A stretch of DNA of 64,000 nucleotides from Apodospora peruviana (GCA_033439685.1 JAUEDM010000001.1:1488001-1552000); one strand, 5' to 3'; positions 42,862 through 54,302 are shown, counted from the first letter of the stretch. Notes: generated by a model not told the origin, from the letters alone. Numbers and translations are program-made.

Positions 42862-44623
42862 GGCGACAATCGACTCGAGCTGGAAGTTCGGACGAAAGGT
42901 GAAATGGAGGTTAGGTCCAAGAAATAACGACGTCTGGTAGGATAGGGGCGCAGCGACGGTTCAGGCGAAGGTACTGAACAGATTCCGCGTTACGCAAGTC
43001 ATCAGCGGGCAGTCTTGTGCTCGGGTCCTGAGGCCTGAGGATAGTGGCTATCCGCCGGATGCACAGACGCGGTAGCACAACTTGGAGGGTATACTATAAT
43101 CGAAGTACGCAGGCAGCAAATGCACCCTGCATGCAGAAGAGGAGGCGTTTGCCCGATGAAGACTGAAGTTCCTAGTGCGAATGGCGAGGTATGTGGGTAT
43201 CCTTGACGAGATGAGATCGATGCTGTGCAAAATGAGAGAGAGAGAGAACGAATGCCGTCCTAACGATGACAATGCCGCAGTGGCACAACGCCCAAGAAGG
43301 CGCTTGTGGTTGACTTATATCCCCGAAAGAAGGTTTTCGGGACGGAGGACCAGCACGGTACAGTTCGCAAAGGTAGCTGGAAAACTTTGTTAGGGCCTAT
43401 TACTCTGACTTTCACTTGTGCGTCCCGACAGAACTGGTTGATCGTGAGTAGCAGTACATACTGAGGGCGTGGTATGGTGCTGGTAATGTGGTGGTGCAAG
43501 GTGTCAAAGTCGATGAGGAGATGAGCATGACAGGGAAGGCGATCGGACAAAAAGTGCCCACGCGGATGATGTGAACGCTGTGCGGGTGCAACAATGCACG
43601 ACATGTATCCGCAATGAATCGTTTTTGTATGTGGCGGTGCAGTCGTGCAATAACACTGCCGTGGACTGTAGGTGATGTCAGGCGTTTTATTGTCAAAGAG
43701 TCACGTACGGCCCGTCGCGTTCCAACGCAGGCAGTGGCAGGCAACAGTTGGAAGGGTGCACGGAGCTGTGGAGAAGATGCGCCAGAGCACGTGCTCCGTC
43801 TTCCCCAGAAGATCCACACCCGGGGGTGGGTATAGCTCACCACTCCTCTCACTCATCAACGATCCTCACTCTCGAGAACTTCAAAGTCATTCATGACCAC
43901 GAAAATACGACAGCTCAGTGTAAATGAGATTCAAGTCGCTCATATTATACTGGTAGATTAATCACCAACAAAAGGTTTGTCCTACAGGGCACCATTAGAT
44001 GACGATTTCAAAATCTAACTGATTTCATATACACTGTCCAGGCTAAATTTCATCGCGTTCCCAAAGGGTTTAGTTCCCTATTGTTGGATTGTATCACAAA
44101 CGAGGTATAATGCAGAATCTAGTTCTAGTGAAATAGCTCGGTCTTGTATTTTTCTGGAAGCAACCCCACCGGCAAGAACCAAGAATTGGTCCATGAAGCC
44201 AAATGAAGGCTCAATTGTGAGTTGCCTGCTGAGATCAGATAAACCGAAACATATGAACGGTAGTATTGTTGTCCAGGGGTTAGCGGACTGGCCATGGCAA
44301 AGTTTAACATTATGCATTATTCTTCACTTTTGTATCTCCGTCAATGCTCTCATCCATACTATTGTGCCGGTTTTCAGTGTTCTCATTGCTTCGCGAACGG
44401 GCAGGTCTAGAATCCAGCTATAAACAAATCGTCTTCTTTCGTCCTCTCGTGAACCTTCTTCTTTTCTTAACCAAACTTATATATCTCGTTTCGAACTTTC
44501 TATCACATTCGAAGTTCTGCGTTACCACCATTCCGGTAACAACGTCTCTCAAATATATCCGATATCCAACCTCGTTGTTCACCATTTCGCCCCCTTTCAA
44601 CACCAACCATCACTGCAATAAGA
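42862..44623. other. Intergenic region, no supported gene
   Basis: This 1.8-kb stretch lies between divergent XLF (minus) and ankyrin (plus) genes. The right part (43920-44600) is AT-rich, and the last 150 bases before the ankyrin ATG are pyrimidine-rich. Frames such as 43412-43852 (minus) have no protein-like composition. Confidence 0.5.
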
Positions 44624-45625
44624 ATGGCAGCTATCATTCATCCAACAGTCACCACTAACCCGCAGCTGAGCATACCACCCACTATCATTGACAGCATCAT
44701 GAGAGAGGCGGAGGCGGGCAACGCCGAGGGCCTCGACCACTACATCACCTTTTTGGCCGAGGGGATGCAGACCACGACCGGCCACATTCTCTGGGCCGTG
44801 AGAGACAGCATGGGACACACTGTCCTCCACCGCAACGCCGCCACGGGTGAGCCTGGTACGTTCCCAGATTCCAAGTCCAAACTCAAGAAATTCCAGTCAA
44901 GCAGACAGCTAACCCTGGTACCATCTTCACCCGTGATAGGAATCATTGCCCTTCTGGAGAAGGAGGAAACCTTCGGCGACAACACCTTCGAGCAGAAAGC
45001 GTTCTGGTACGAGCGTAACCACGGCGGTCTGACGGCCGCCCTTGTGGGGTGCCAGAACGACCGAACACACTACATCGACCGGCTCGTCGAGGCTGGGGGC
45101 CTGCACACCCTCAATGCCGTTGACCACAACGGCTTCGGTGCTGTCCACTACGCCGCCAATCACAACATGGCGGGCGTCATCAAGCACGTGGTTGAAACAT
45201 ACGACTGCCGGGCCAACGCTCGCGGTCCGAACGACCTCACTCCAGCCCACGTGGCGGCCAGGCGTGATCACGTCGAGTCGTTCGAGGTGCTCGCTGTTTT
45301 CTGCGGCTGTGATTTGCGGCCGAACGTGTCCGGGTATACGCCTGTCGACTTCGCGGTCAAGTACCGCTCAGAAAAGATTCTTGAGTTTCTCGGACGGTTT
45401 GGGGTCGGCCGCGTCGGTGTCGACCCGCAGGTAAGCGAGGCTGAGGAACGCGCCGCCAAGTCGGGAATGGCCCTCGCCATGGCGGGAGGGCGCATGAAGG
45501 AGGCCATTTACTGCTGGATGGTCGGCTTCTCTAACGGGGTTGTGCACGACGATGACGATCTGCTCGAGCGATCTGAGATCCTGGACGAGTACTGGCGGGC
45601 GGAGATTCGGGCGGCGAACGCTTAG
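44624..45625 (+). CDS. Ankyrin-repeat protein, with possible C-terminal extension
   Basis: The preferred model has exons 44624-44846 and 44940-45625. The 93-nt intron (GTGAGC, CAGCTAACCC, GATAG) is a multiple of three, so retention also keeps the frame (333 residues instead of 302). Splicing restores a continuous ankyrin unit: DSMGHTVLHRNAATG joined to IIALLEKEE. Further repeats read VDHNGFGAVHYAANHNMAGV, then GPNDLTPAHVAARRDHVESF and NVSGYTPVDFAVKYRSEKIL. The C-terminus is helical and acidic. The frame stops at TAG (45623-45625), but 36 more sense codons follow in the same frame to a second TAG at 45736, rich in Ser/Glu and ending IEIDMGDD. Function is unknown; ankyrin repeats mediate protein binding. 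Confidence 0.75.
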   Translation: MAAIIHPTVTTNPQLSIPPTIIDSIMREAEAGNAEGLDHYITFLAEGMQTTTGHILWAVRDSMGHTVLHRNAATGEPGTFPDSKSKLKKFQSSRQLTLVPSSPVIGIIALLEKEETFGDNTFEQKAFWYERNHGGLTAALVGCQNDRTHYIDRLVEAGGLHTLNAVDHNGFGAVHYAANHNMAGVIKHVVETYDCRANARGPNDLTPAHVAARRDHVESFEVLAVFCGCDLRPNVSGYTPVDFAVKYRSEKILEFLGRFGVGRVGVDPQVSEAEERAAKSGMALAMAGGRMKEAIYCWMVGFSNGVVHDDDDLLERSEILDEYWRAEIRAANA

Positions 45626-46663
45626 TGTGCCGCAGTCATCGAGAGAGAGTCGGTGACCAAATCGGAGACCAGTGGCGAGTCGGAGAGCACCAGCGAGTGG
45701 TCCATCTCGATCGAGATAGACATGGGTGACGACTAGGTAGCCCCTAGCATGTCTCTACCCTGACTAACCGACACTGTATAGGCGAGCAATTCAAGTGGAT
45801 TCTTTCATTTCCTTCAACCTCCTCCAGTCTCTTTCGGTCTCTATCAATATCCCCATTTTTCTTCACTCTCTTACATCCCTCTCAATCTTTGCCATGTCTC
45901 TTACTATTCATATGAATATGGCACTATATCCTTGGACAGACGCCTACTTGCATCCCTATTCCAGACATGTTAATTGCAGAAGCAGGCAGGAAACGACTGG
46001 AAAGTACGACAGAAGGAGAATTATGAGGAATGGGTGGTGGGTGCATAACCAAGTAGGTACCAACCTAGGTAGTCACTGCTTTTCAAAAATTTCGCATGCA
46101 TTTATTCCGTCTCGATCATATTTTACCTTCTTGGGCGTGCGTTGATGACGTCTATGATAATGCGCCATGGTTTCTCGAGGACGGAATCATCTCAAAGTCT
46201 CTAACTTTATGCCTCCGTAGTTTAGATTGGTTGATCTTGAACATAAAACGTCCATTGACAGACCAGATACAGCGTCCCTGCCAAGAAGCCTCAAACTGCA
46301 GGATGATAGAGCTGCTGCTAACCAACCCCCCCCCCCCCCCCCCAGCTTTGTTCGTCCATGAATAGCGTCACTGCACATGCCGAACTTTCAGGACATGACG
46401 CCCAGTCGGATGGGGCAGTAGGCCTGCAGCCCCGAGGTCAGTTGAAAGGTGAGATAAAAGCCCCGGCACCATTCAAAGACCAGTAGTCCGGAGGAAATGA
46501 CATGCCAATGTCAACAAATAACCAGCCAGGAGTAGGTGTTGACCTATGTTGCGTCCACATAGACTTAGCGCCCCAAAAGAGAGAGTTCGTCCTGGATCGC
46601 AAGCAGCCTTGGCAATCCCATCGAACATCGCCATTGGCTTGATACCTAGACTAAATGCTGTGT
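45626..46663. other. Spacer between ankyrin and photolyase genes
   Basis: The first 111 bases are the in-frame extension of the ankyrin gene. The rest is convergent 3' space with a pyrimidine-rich zone (45800-45900) and a poly-C run; no gene is seen. Confidence 0.5.
46326..46343. repeat. 18-nt poly-C tract
   Basis: Eighteen consecutive C residues on the plus strand lie in the convergent 3' space upstream of the photolyase stop. Such runs are prone to length errors in sequencing and replication. Confidence 0.85.
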
Positions 46664-48657
46664 TCAAAGTCCACTATCAATCCCCTTCTTATACGCCGCC
46701 AACGCTCTCGCCCTGGCGCCCTTGTGATCAACAATCGGTTTCGGATATCCCGCCTTTCTCGCTCGGTCGCCCGCACCCCGGCCATATGGATCATGTATCG
46801 CCTTGCCTTCAATGCCCTTCAGCTCCGGCACCCATTTGCGTATATATTCGCCGTCGGGGTCGAACTTCTCGCTCTGTAGCAGGGGGTTGAAAATCCGGAA
46901 GTACGGTTGCGGATCCACACCCACCGACGCCGCAAACCCCCAACCGCAGTTATTGCTCGCAAAGTCGCCGTCGATCAGATGCTCCATGAAGAAACGCTCG
47001 CCCATGCGCCAGTCGAGAAGCAGGTCCTTGGACAAAAAGGAAGCGACGACCATCCGGCAGCGGTTGTGCATCCAGCCCATGTTGGTGAGCTGGCGCATCG
47101 CGGCGTCGACGATCGGGAACCCGGTTCGGCCTCGGGCCCAGGCGTCAAAGTGTTCTTTGTTGTAGGACCATTCGATGTTGGAGTACTCTGGTTTGAAAGG
47201 TTTGTTCATGCTAGGGGAGATCCAGTTAACGAGAAAACTTTGGGCGAGGAAATTGGGAATGACCACAAGAGGTTATCATACCAGATATACGGCCAATGTA
47301 CCAGGACATGCTTGTAAAAGTCTCTCCACGCTATCTCGCTGATCCATTTTTGTATGCCCTCGTTACCGCCGTCGAGTCGTTTCGTCTTGTTCCTGTCGCG
47401 CGCCGTTCGCACGGCAGTTCTCGTGCTGAGAGTGCCGCTCGCAAAATGCACCGACAGGTTCGATGTTCCTGGGACCGAAGGCAGGTTGCGGTTATTACCA
47501 TAGTTTCCGACGTCCTCTTCGCAGAATTTGCCCAGTCGCTTCATTGCCTCGTGCTCTCCCGCTGGCCAGAGCGCCCTGAATCTCTTGGCCTCCTCGACAC
47601 TCAGGCTCTTGCTCTCCGGCGCTTGTGGAATATCGCAGTCAAACAACGTCGCAAAAAGCGCCCGTGTTGACGTGGGATTCGGCCCGGGCGGATCCGAAAG
47701 TTCAAGTAACTCCAAATTCTCGTGAATGTGCCTTATCCACGACCGGAACCACGGGCTGTATACCGCGTATTGCTTCCCAGCGTTTGTCGTGAGCTGTCCA
47801 GGCGGCACTATACACGTGTCATGGACAGGCTCAACAGCAATGCCCTTCTCTGCACACTCGCGAACCAGCTTGGCCTCCCGTCGCAGCTCGTCCACCTCAT
47901 ACTCAACATTAGCAAAGAGATGACTGGCTCCCCACTTGGCCATCAACTCCATGACCCGTCCCGGCACATCCCTCCGTTTGTCCACCGGCTCTACCCACAG
48001 CGGAATATCCAGCTTTGCCAGATCCGTCTTCAGCACTCCGAGAGTCCGCAGCATAAAGTCCACCCGGGCTGGCGACGTCAGGTGCGCATCAAAGTCCTGA
48101 GGGCTAAGGACGTACAGCGCAATCAGCGGGACCCCGGCCTTCCGTGCCTTCTCGCTCGCCAGACACAGCGCGCGGTTGTCGCTTGTCCGAAGATCCCACT
48201 TGAACCAGTGCACCACCGCATTCTTGACGCCAATCGTTCGGCGGGCCGCGGCGGTGTCGGTGACCGCCGAGTTCAGCAGCTCGATCGGTCGGGGTAGTTC
48301 GTCGCTATTGTACGCGCGGGCGCGTGCGTTGGACATCTCAGGCGGATAGAACTTGCGGAGCACGATGCCATTGTCTTCGGCGTCCCTGTGGAAGGGGTGC
48401 GGTGTACGGAGCGGGTTGGCAGACAGGTTCGGGTCCGGGGATCGAACACCGTGGCTTGTCTTGCGTCTCTTGTCCGCCGGCGCGCTGGCACTTCCACTCA
48501 CACCATTGGTGTGCGCCTCTTGCGTGGTTGGCAGCTTGATCGGGATCATTGTTGACGACGAAAAGTGGATTGCCCTATCGCGGCCCATTAGGAGAACACC
48601 GGGTCGCTTGGGTGGATGTAACAAGTAAGATTTCAACCACGAAACTCTGGGAAACAT
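46664..48657 (-). CDS. phr: Class I CPD photolyase (DNA photolyase)
   Basis: Exons are 48657-47282 and 47210-46664. The 71-nt intron (GTATGA, GTTAAC, CCCCTAG, phase 2) joins PYI to CMNKPFKPEYSN, matching fungal photolyases. The model has 640 residues. The N-terminal alpha/beta antenna domain starts near AVVHWFKWDLRTSDNRALCL. The FAD domain includes GTSNLSVHFASGTLS, GGNEGIQKWISEIAWRDFY, GRTGFPIVDAAMRQL, MHNRCRMVVASFLSKDLLLDW and HLIDGDFASNNCGWGFAASV; the Trp-rich electron path and FAD-binding residues appear present. The enzyme uses blue light to split cyclobutane pyrimidine dimers. Three in-frame ATGs exist (48657, 48588, 48549). The longest adds an Arg/Ser-rich, acid-free start (MFPRVSWLKSYLL) resembling a mitochondrial presequence; the shortest gives a nuclear-type N-terminus with DKRRK. 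Confidence 0.93.
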
Positions 48658-49665
48658 GGAAAATCGAAGAAAAGGAATGATGGAGAAGAACGAAAGGAAA
48701 AAGTAGAGGACATGTTTGTCTGTCACTGTGCCCAATGCGACTGTCGAGCAAGCCGTTTGTGGCCACTGATCGCTCGATCCCCGGGGACGTCATGGTGTCC
48801 TTGAAATCGGGACGAATCGCGCTGGACCGTTCCGTTCCAGTGGCTTTGTTAGCGCCCGCTCAGAGACGTATAAACTTAACAAAGCGTAAATTCGGTCGAC
48901 GAAATGCGAATACTATGAGTAGAACCGAGACATTCGTCCAATGACAACAAGAGAGGCGAACGAAACCGCCCACTCACAAAGATCGCCGTAGCATCACGGT
49001 ATGGCTGTTAGTGGAAAGGGAGAAGAAGCCCAGCCACTTGGTTGCGCTATCAACGGTAGGAACGATCCTATCATAATATCTACCGTATCTACTTATCCAC
49101 ATACTATCTAACATGATAGTCAATGCCCGCCTGACTTGCTCAGAATCGTCATGGACCATGGTCTCAATTCCAAGTGCCAAGCAGGATGCGAGAGAGGAAG
49201 GGAAAGATGTAAGACCCGTATCTGTACTATAACGATGGACTTGGAAGTTACAGCTTTTTCAAGGCCTGCTTTGATCTACGGCATGGAAGCTATCGAGGTA
49301 GCCCCGGCCCCCCGGGATATCGTGTGTGGATCGAGGGAGACTTCGCCAGCCGGTCGGGGATGCGTATCACAGATCAATTGGAGATTGGGAGGAGAGTTCT
49401 GAGGTCGTTTGTGAAATGATTCAACGATGCCAGTTTATTTGTTCCGAGAGACAATGTCCGTTTTGACGCCATCGAGTTATCGGCAAAAGCCAAAGAAAAA
49501 GCATCATGACCCATACCCAGCCGTCGCCCTGCCGTCAGTCGTTCCAGCCCGTTGAAGACGTCCAGCTAAATATGCACATCTGGGTGTATCGAGGTCAGCC
49601 GGAGGAAACACAAAGGAAAGAATGCCTCGACGTACCATCCCTCCCCGTAAACCGCAACGCCGAAT
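48658..49665. other. Spacer between photolyase and RPS21 genes
   Basis: About 1 kb contains the photolyase promoter and the 3' flank of RPS21, both on the minus strand. No gene or repeat is seen. Light-responsive sites could not be judged by eye. Confidence 0.5.
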
Positions 49666-50011
49666 TTATCTCTGGGGGTTCCAGACGCTCTTGAGGAGGC
49701 CGTCACGCTGGGCCAGTCTGTTCAGGGCATCGTCGCTCTCGCCCATAGCCCGTACGAAGCCGGACAGAGCATAGATGATGTTCTCGCCAGCAACGGCACG
49801 GCCGTTCTCGTCAACCTTGGCGACGGTGATCTGGCACGAACCGTGGTCCTTGGACTTGATGATGCGGTTGGTGGCCGAGCACTTGCGGGGGACGTAACTG
49901 GTGGGCGGACACAGGTTAGCAAAGACGCCCAGCATTTGGTTTTATCGCTGGTGGGCGATTGATCCGAGGAAATGCTCACAGGTCGACGATTTCACCACGG
50001 TCGTTCTCCAT
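49666..50011 (-). CDS. rps21: 40S ribosomal protein S21 (eS21)
   Basis: Exon 1 is 50011-49980 (MENDRGEIVDL, last codon split) and exon 2 is 49897-49666. The 82-nt intron has GTGAGC, TTGCTAACC and CACCAG. The product is 87 residues, exactly the length of yeast Rps21. Family motifs are continuous across the junction: VDLYVPRKCSATNRIIKSKD, then HGSCQITVAKVDENG and YALSGFVRAMGESDDALNRL. It is a component of the small ribosomal subunit, involved in 20S pre-rRNA maturation in yeast. A very early intron is typical of fungal ribosomal protein genes. It is transcribed divergently from SLX4 with 481 bp between start codons. Confidence 0.96.
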
Positions 50012-50492
50012 TATTGCGGCTTGTGACGAGTGCTGCTGAGTGTCGGGTTTATGGTGTTGTCGGTGACGGAGAGCGGGAAACGTTCAAAATTTCGGTCAAG
50101 GCAGAATTTCGATGATTTTTGGCGATTTGGTGGGAGCCACCCTGGCTGTGTGGGTTGAAAACGCACAGACCCGCCTTTGGCTTGGCTTTCATGGTTGGCG
50201 GGGCTGAGTCATGTGCTGTCTCATGTGACCCCGCGATCAGTTCGCGATACGCCAGGCTCGGCACTTTCGATCCGGACTCGCCCCTGGACCAACCAACCGC
50301 GGCCTGTTGTTTTGTTGATTTTCTGATGCAGCACCCCTCCCTCCGCGAAACGCAGCCGGTACCCGGACTGCCCTGATTGCACTCAACTAATACTTATTTA
50401 ACATTCCTATTCTGACATTGAAGCTGCTGTCTCCGGTCATTTTTGCTGCGCGACCGGGGTGCGCTGGGCGCATTGGATCCTCTTTGCTCAGC
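50012..50492. promoter_or_regulatory. Divergent promoter region, RPS21/SLX4
   Basis: The 481 bases between the two start codons must serve both a highly expressed ribosomal protein gene and a repair gene. No TATA box stands out near either start. The nearest TATA-like DNA is the AT stretch at 50390-50410 on the SLX4 side. Confidence 0.5.
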
Positions 50493-53399
50493 ATGTCGAG
50501 AATGGCTTCTGGCGGGCTGCTTCTCGCCACACCGGCCAGAATGGCTCACGATAACTCTCTCATCATTATTTCATCTTCCCCCGATTTTCCATCGATCAAC
50601 GACCTACTTGCGAAACCCGCGAAGAAATCCACACTGCGGAGTGGCAGCAATGCCGTGCAACTCCCAAGCGACGCCGTTCGAACATTCATGACCGCTGCCA
50701 GCGTGTGGCGTTCGGCGCAAAGCGAAGAGAGCGACATCAACAACGCTGTTGACGGAATTCGAGCACATCGAACTCAATCCTGCGACACACCAGTTCTTGA
50801 TCCAAAAGCCTGCGTTAAGCTGCCTCCCAAGACTGCGCCGACAGAAGAACAAACAGGTGCGAAGAAGCAGAGGAAGCCACGAAACACCACTGGAACAAGG
50901 AGGGGGAAGCTGGCCACAACAGCATTACCCGAGTCTGGTACCACTGAATCTGTGAACGAACCGGATGTCGTAGGGGCCCCTGCACCGAAACTACGGAAGA
51001 GATCCAAACCGGCCAAGGACCCTGCTGGTGGACAAACTACACTGCCCAAAGGCAAGGTTACCAAGGCCGCAGCCAAAGAAAGGGCGCCGAAGAAGAAGAC
51101 AGAGGTCGTCAGTCGACACTTTGCTACCCCAGCACCAGTACCGAATCCTCCGGCAGATCCGATCAGAGATGAGCCGATCGTTCTCGAACAAGCGATGCGT
51201 AGGAGAATGGACTGGACGCCACCACCAGAGAATATCACCAACCACGCCCAATCGGACTCTTCTGCTGTCAAAGAGGTGTCCTCAACGGCTTTGACGGACC
51301 TTGGACCCGCAAAACTCCCTCAAAGGGAGCTCTTCGAAAACCTGTTGGATAACTATGGTTGTCAGACTGACCATGGGCAAGGCAGCCCTGCGGTGGCTGC
51401 GGGAGCCGATACCAATAGCGATATCCTAGGGAAGAGGAAGTTGATTGAGCTGGTCGCGACGACTATGGACAAGTCAAAGACCCCGGAGGTCTCGCCAACC
51501 AAATCCAAGGTGCCGAAGAAGAAACCACGCACAATCACTGAGCTGGCAACCGCTGCCTACCGCATGCCTGAAGAAAGCGATGTGCCAACGTCTACAGAGA
51601 AGTTGAAACAAGATTTCTTGCTAGGCTACTTCGGCGCTGAGGGTGAACCAGCCGGAAACATTAACAATGTTCCAGGCGGGAAGACCAAAGGCCCAAAGAA
51701 AGCGGCTAAGCCAAGGGTTTTCAAGAAGAAAGCGGATCCGCGCAAGCAAATACTGCTGTCTCCAACGAGTGCCATGAAGCAGGTTTCGGGGCAAGACTTT
51801 GTTTTCGGGACAGCCAGCCAGCTGGCGACGGAGGAAGATCCTGAGCTTCTTCGAGCCTTGCACGAAGCGATGAAGGCCTCAAACCAGCCAGACAGCGATC
51901 CATTTTCCATCCCAGTTATCAGCGATCTCGCCAGCCGGCGAAAAGTGGTGAATAAGCTTTGGGCGGCTGGCGCCAGAGATGATGACGGAGAGCTGCTCGA
52001 TCTAGAGCTCCTTGACTTGACAGAGTCTCCTGTTCCGCCCCCAGATCTTCTTCCCCGAATTCCAGTTCCAAGTCAGAAAGATCCCGTATGTCCTTCACCG
52101 GTTCAGAAGGTACAGATTGAGATCCAGTCTTCGGAGTACGACTTGTTTGATCTTACTGGAAGCCCAGCTCTTCCCACGGTCCCCGAGCCCCACTTCTTTT
52201 TGACACAGGTGCAAACAAAAGAGAAGAAGAAGGCTATTGTTGCTGAGTCGCCCTCACTCCAGAAACCCGATGAGCCTCAACAGCCAAGCCCGGTCTTCGA
52301 TGTCGACTTTGAGCCGCCACCAAGCAACCAGGAACACAACCAACTCATCGCGCAGTCACAGCCACAGCCTAGTGTCTCTCCAACGAAAGCACCCATTGAC
52401 ATACCACCTCCGCCAAAATTTGAGTTATGGACTGATGCGAAATTGGCCAAAGAAATAGCCTCATATGGGTTCAAGGCCGTGAAGAAGCGAGAGACGAGGA
52501 TCGCGCTTTTACAGGAATGCTGGGAGAACAAACAAAAAACAGCCTTAGGAGGGAATGCAGAGCAGGCTGCCATGTTAACTTCATCAGCAAAGCCGGCCGC
52601 GGTGCTATCCCCGGGCCGGGCGAGAGGACGACCAAAAAAGACATCTGCGGCAGCCGCTACCACGGCTGCGGCTCCGCCAGTCCTTATTGATCCAGTACCA
52701 GCTTCACCTTCCCGACCACGGGGACGTCCAAGGAAAGACCCTGCTGCGTTATCACCCCCAGCTGCCGACAAGCCGGCAGGCGGAAGGCCGAGAAAAAACT
52801 CAAGAAGCGCATCTCCCGCCAAAACCACCAAGACCAAAGCCAAAACCAGGTCCCCTGCACCCTCCAAACCCGCAGCTGCCTCCTCGGTGTCGGCAGTATC
52901 TACCCCAAAGCGCCGCAAAGTTGCCCCCGCACCACCCAAAGCGGTTGTCGAGATCCCAGACTCCGACGCCTCCGACCTTGACGATGAAGACCCATTCGCA
53001 TCGTCACCGCTCACATCGCCCGAGAAGCAAGACATCTTCTCCTCTCCTCCGCATCAAGCAAAGGATATCTCCATAACTGAAGACACGGAAGACGTGTCTA
53101 TCATGACCACTGCCAGCCCGACCAGCCAACAAGCGGAGTTGTTTCGGTACATCTCCAAGGCGATCACGACGGCGCCACGGACCACAGACCCGGCGGAGCC
53201 GTCGTGGCACGAGAAGATGCTGATGTATGATCCTATTATCCTTGAGGATCTCGCTACGTGGCTCAACTCGGGCCAGCTGGATAGGGTGGGATATGACGGC
53301 GAGGTGGCGCCGCACGATGTCAAGCTTTGGTGTCATAATAAGAGCATTTGTTGTGTTTGGAGGGTGAATTTGCATGGGAAGGCGAGGAAGAGGTTTTGA
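50493..53399 (+). CDS. slx4: SLX4, scaffold subunit of the SLX1-SLX4 structure-specific endonuclease
   Basis: A single exon encodes 968 residues from the ATG at 50493 (50502 is also possible). The C-terminal 80 residues form the conserved SLX4 C-terminal domain that binds SLX1 (KMLMYDPIILEDLATWLNSG, then APHDVKLWCHNKSICCVWRV). Near the N-terminus IIISSSPDFPSINDLLA resembles a motif seen at the start of fungal SLX4 proteins. The long middle is basic and disordered. AT-hook-like motifs (RGRPKK, RGRPRKD, GGRPRKN) lie at residues about 705-775. A helical KFELWTDAKLAKEIASYGFK segment just before them may be SAP-like. The complex resolves branched DNA such as Holliday junctions and flaps in the nucleus. 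Low conservation of the middle is normal for the family. Confidence 0.9.
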   Translation: MSRMASGGLLLATPARMAHDNSLIIISSSPDFPSINDLLAKPAKKSTLRSGSNAVQLPSDAVRTFMTAASVWRSAQSEESDINNAVDGIRAHRTQSCDTPVLDPKACVKLPPKTAPTEEQTGAKKQRKPRNTTGTRRGKLATTALPESGTTESVNEPDVVGAPAPKLRKRSKPAKDPAGGQTTLPKGKVTKAAAKERAPKKKTEVVSRHFATPAPVPNPPADPIRDEPIVLEQAMRRRMDWTPPPENITNHAQSDSSAVKEVSSTALTDLGPAKLPQRELFENLLDNYGCQTDHGQGSPAVAAGADTNSDILGKRKLIELVATTMDKSKTPEVSPTKSKVPKKKPRTITELATAAYRMPEESDVPTSTEKLKQDFLLGYFGAEGEPAGNINNVPGGKTKGPKKAAKPRVFKKKADPRKQILLSPTSAMKQVSGQDFVFGTASQLATEEDPELLRALHEAMKASNQPDSDPFSIPVISDLASRRKVVNKLWAAGARDDDGELLDLELLDLTESPVPPPDLLPRIPVPSQKDPVCPSPVQKVQIEIQSSEYDLFDLTGSPALPTVPEPHFFLTQVQTKEKKKAIVAESPSLQKPDEPQQPSPVFDVDFEPPPSNQEHNQLIAQSQPQPSVSPTKAPIDIPPPPKFELWTDAKLAKEIASYGFKAVKKRETRIALLQECWENKQKTALGGNAEQAAMLTSSAKPAAVLSPGRARGRPKKTSAAAATTAAAPPVLIDPVPASPSRPRGRPRKDPAALSPPAADKPAGGRPRKNSRSASPAKTTKTKAKTRSPAPSKPAAASSVSAVSTPKRRKVAPAPPKAVVEIPDSDASDLDDEDPFASSPLTSPEKQDIFSSPPHQAKDISITEDTEDVSIMTTASPTSQQAELFRYISKAITTAPRTTDPAEPSWHEKMLMYDPIILEDLATWLNSGQLDRVGYDGEVAPHDVKLWCHNKSICCVWRVNLHGKARKRF

Positions 53400-54302
53400 T
53401 GCTGAAGAGTTGGATGGAGTTTGAAGGAGTGTCTTGGAGTTTTGCTTAGATTTTAGTGTGGCCAGAAGGATAGCGATGCTTTTATACATGGCCGGGGGTG
53501 CCTCGCGAGTCTACCCCGTTTGTTGGATTGCAACTTCAACTTGTTTACGAAGATAGGAGTCGGTCTTTTCTTTTGTATAGATACCTAGGTAACCTACATA
53601 TAGATATGAGAGACGATGAAGATCATTGGCGTTGAAGGCAGAAACAAATAGAGCCATTTCTCAATGAGTTCTCGGTGCTATTACCGTATGCTGGGCCTTT
53701 GCCAGAGTTCACGGTTTGACACCTGGGGTCATATCCAGATATATTTCAACTGAAATTGTTTTCCAATCTTGAGGGTTCCCAGGCGAAGCAACGACGTCCA
53801 CGTTCCCGTCTGGGTCGTCTCCTGAGGTATCGGGCCCGGGTGTCATTCGGCGCCCAGTCCCCGGGGCAGGGGTGCCCGATGCGGGGCACCTTACTGGCGG
53901 GGCTTGGCGAACACTGACAACGTCACACTTTCAGAGAGCTGTGAACCTCGGCTTATTCTCACAGTGCGGGCAGACAACATCACAGCTCAAAACAGAAGAC
54001 TAGTCGGGCGACAATAATAAACGGCATTGTTCCCCTCACCAAGCTCGATGAATCCTTCAAACCTATATGCATTCCGCCCTGGGAATTCGGTTCCGTTCAA
54101 AATAGCTTCGTATTGCTGTTCGTCAGTCGGGTCTTGGCCGACTATTCAGTGCAGACAATCAACTCGGTCCTATCAAGTTCGGACCCTGAGCATCTCGGCC
54201 TCCAGATTTGCTTTACAGCGCGAGCACTGTCGAACGATAAGCTTGTTGTCATTTTCAGAACAAGGCAATAGTGGGCAAAAATCGGCGAGGCATCTTTCCA
54301 AC
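53400..54302. other. Spacer between SLX4 and the Nudix gene
   Basis: No gene is supported. TACCTAGGTA, a 10-bp palindrome of the type found elsewhere, lies at 53582-53591. The frame of the Nudix gene is open upstream to about 54027 with in-frame ATGs (54048), so its true start could lie in this spacer. Confidence 0.5.

Noticed and set aside
43412..43852. 146-codon minus-strand frame
   Set aside because: Composition is not protein-like, with no motif or splice context; it lies in promoter-type DNA.
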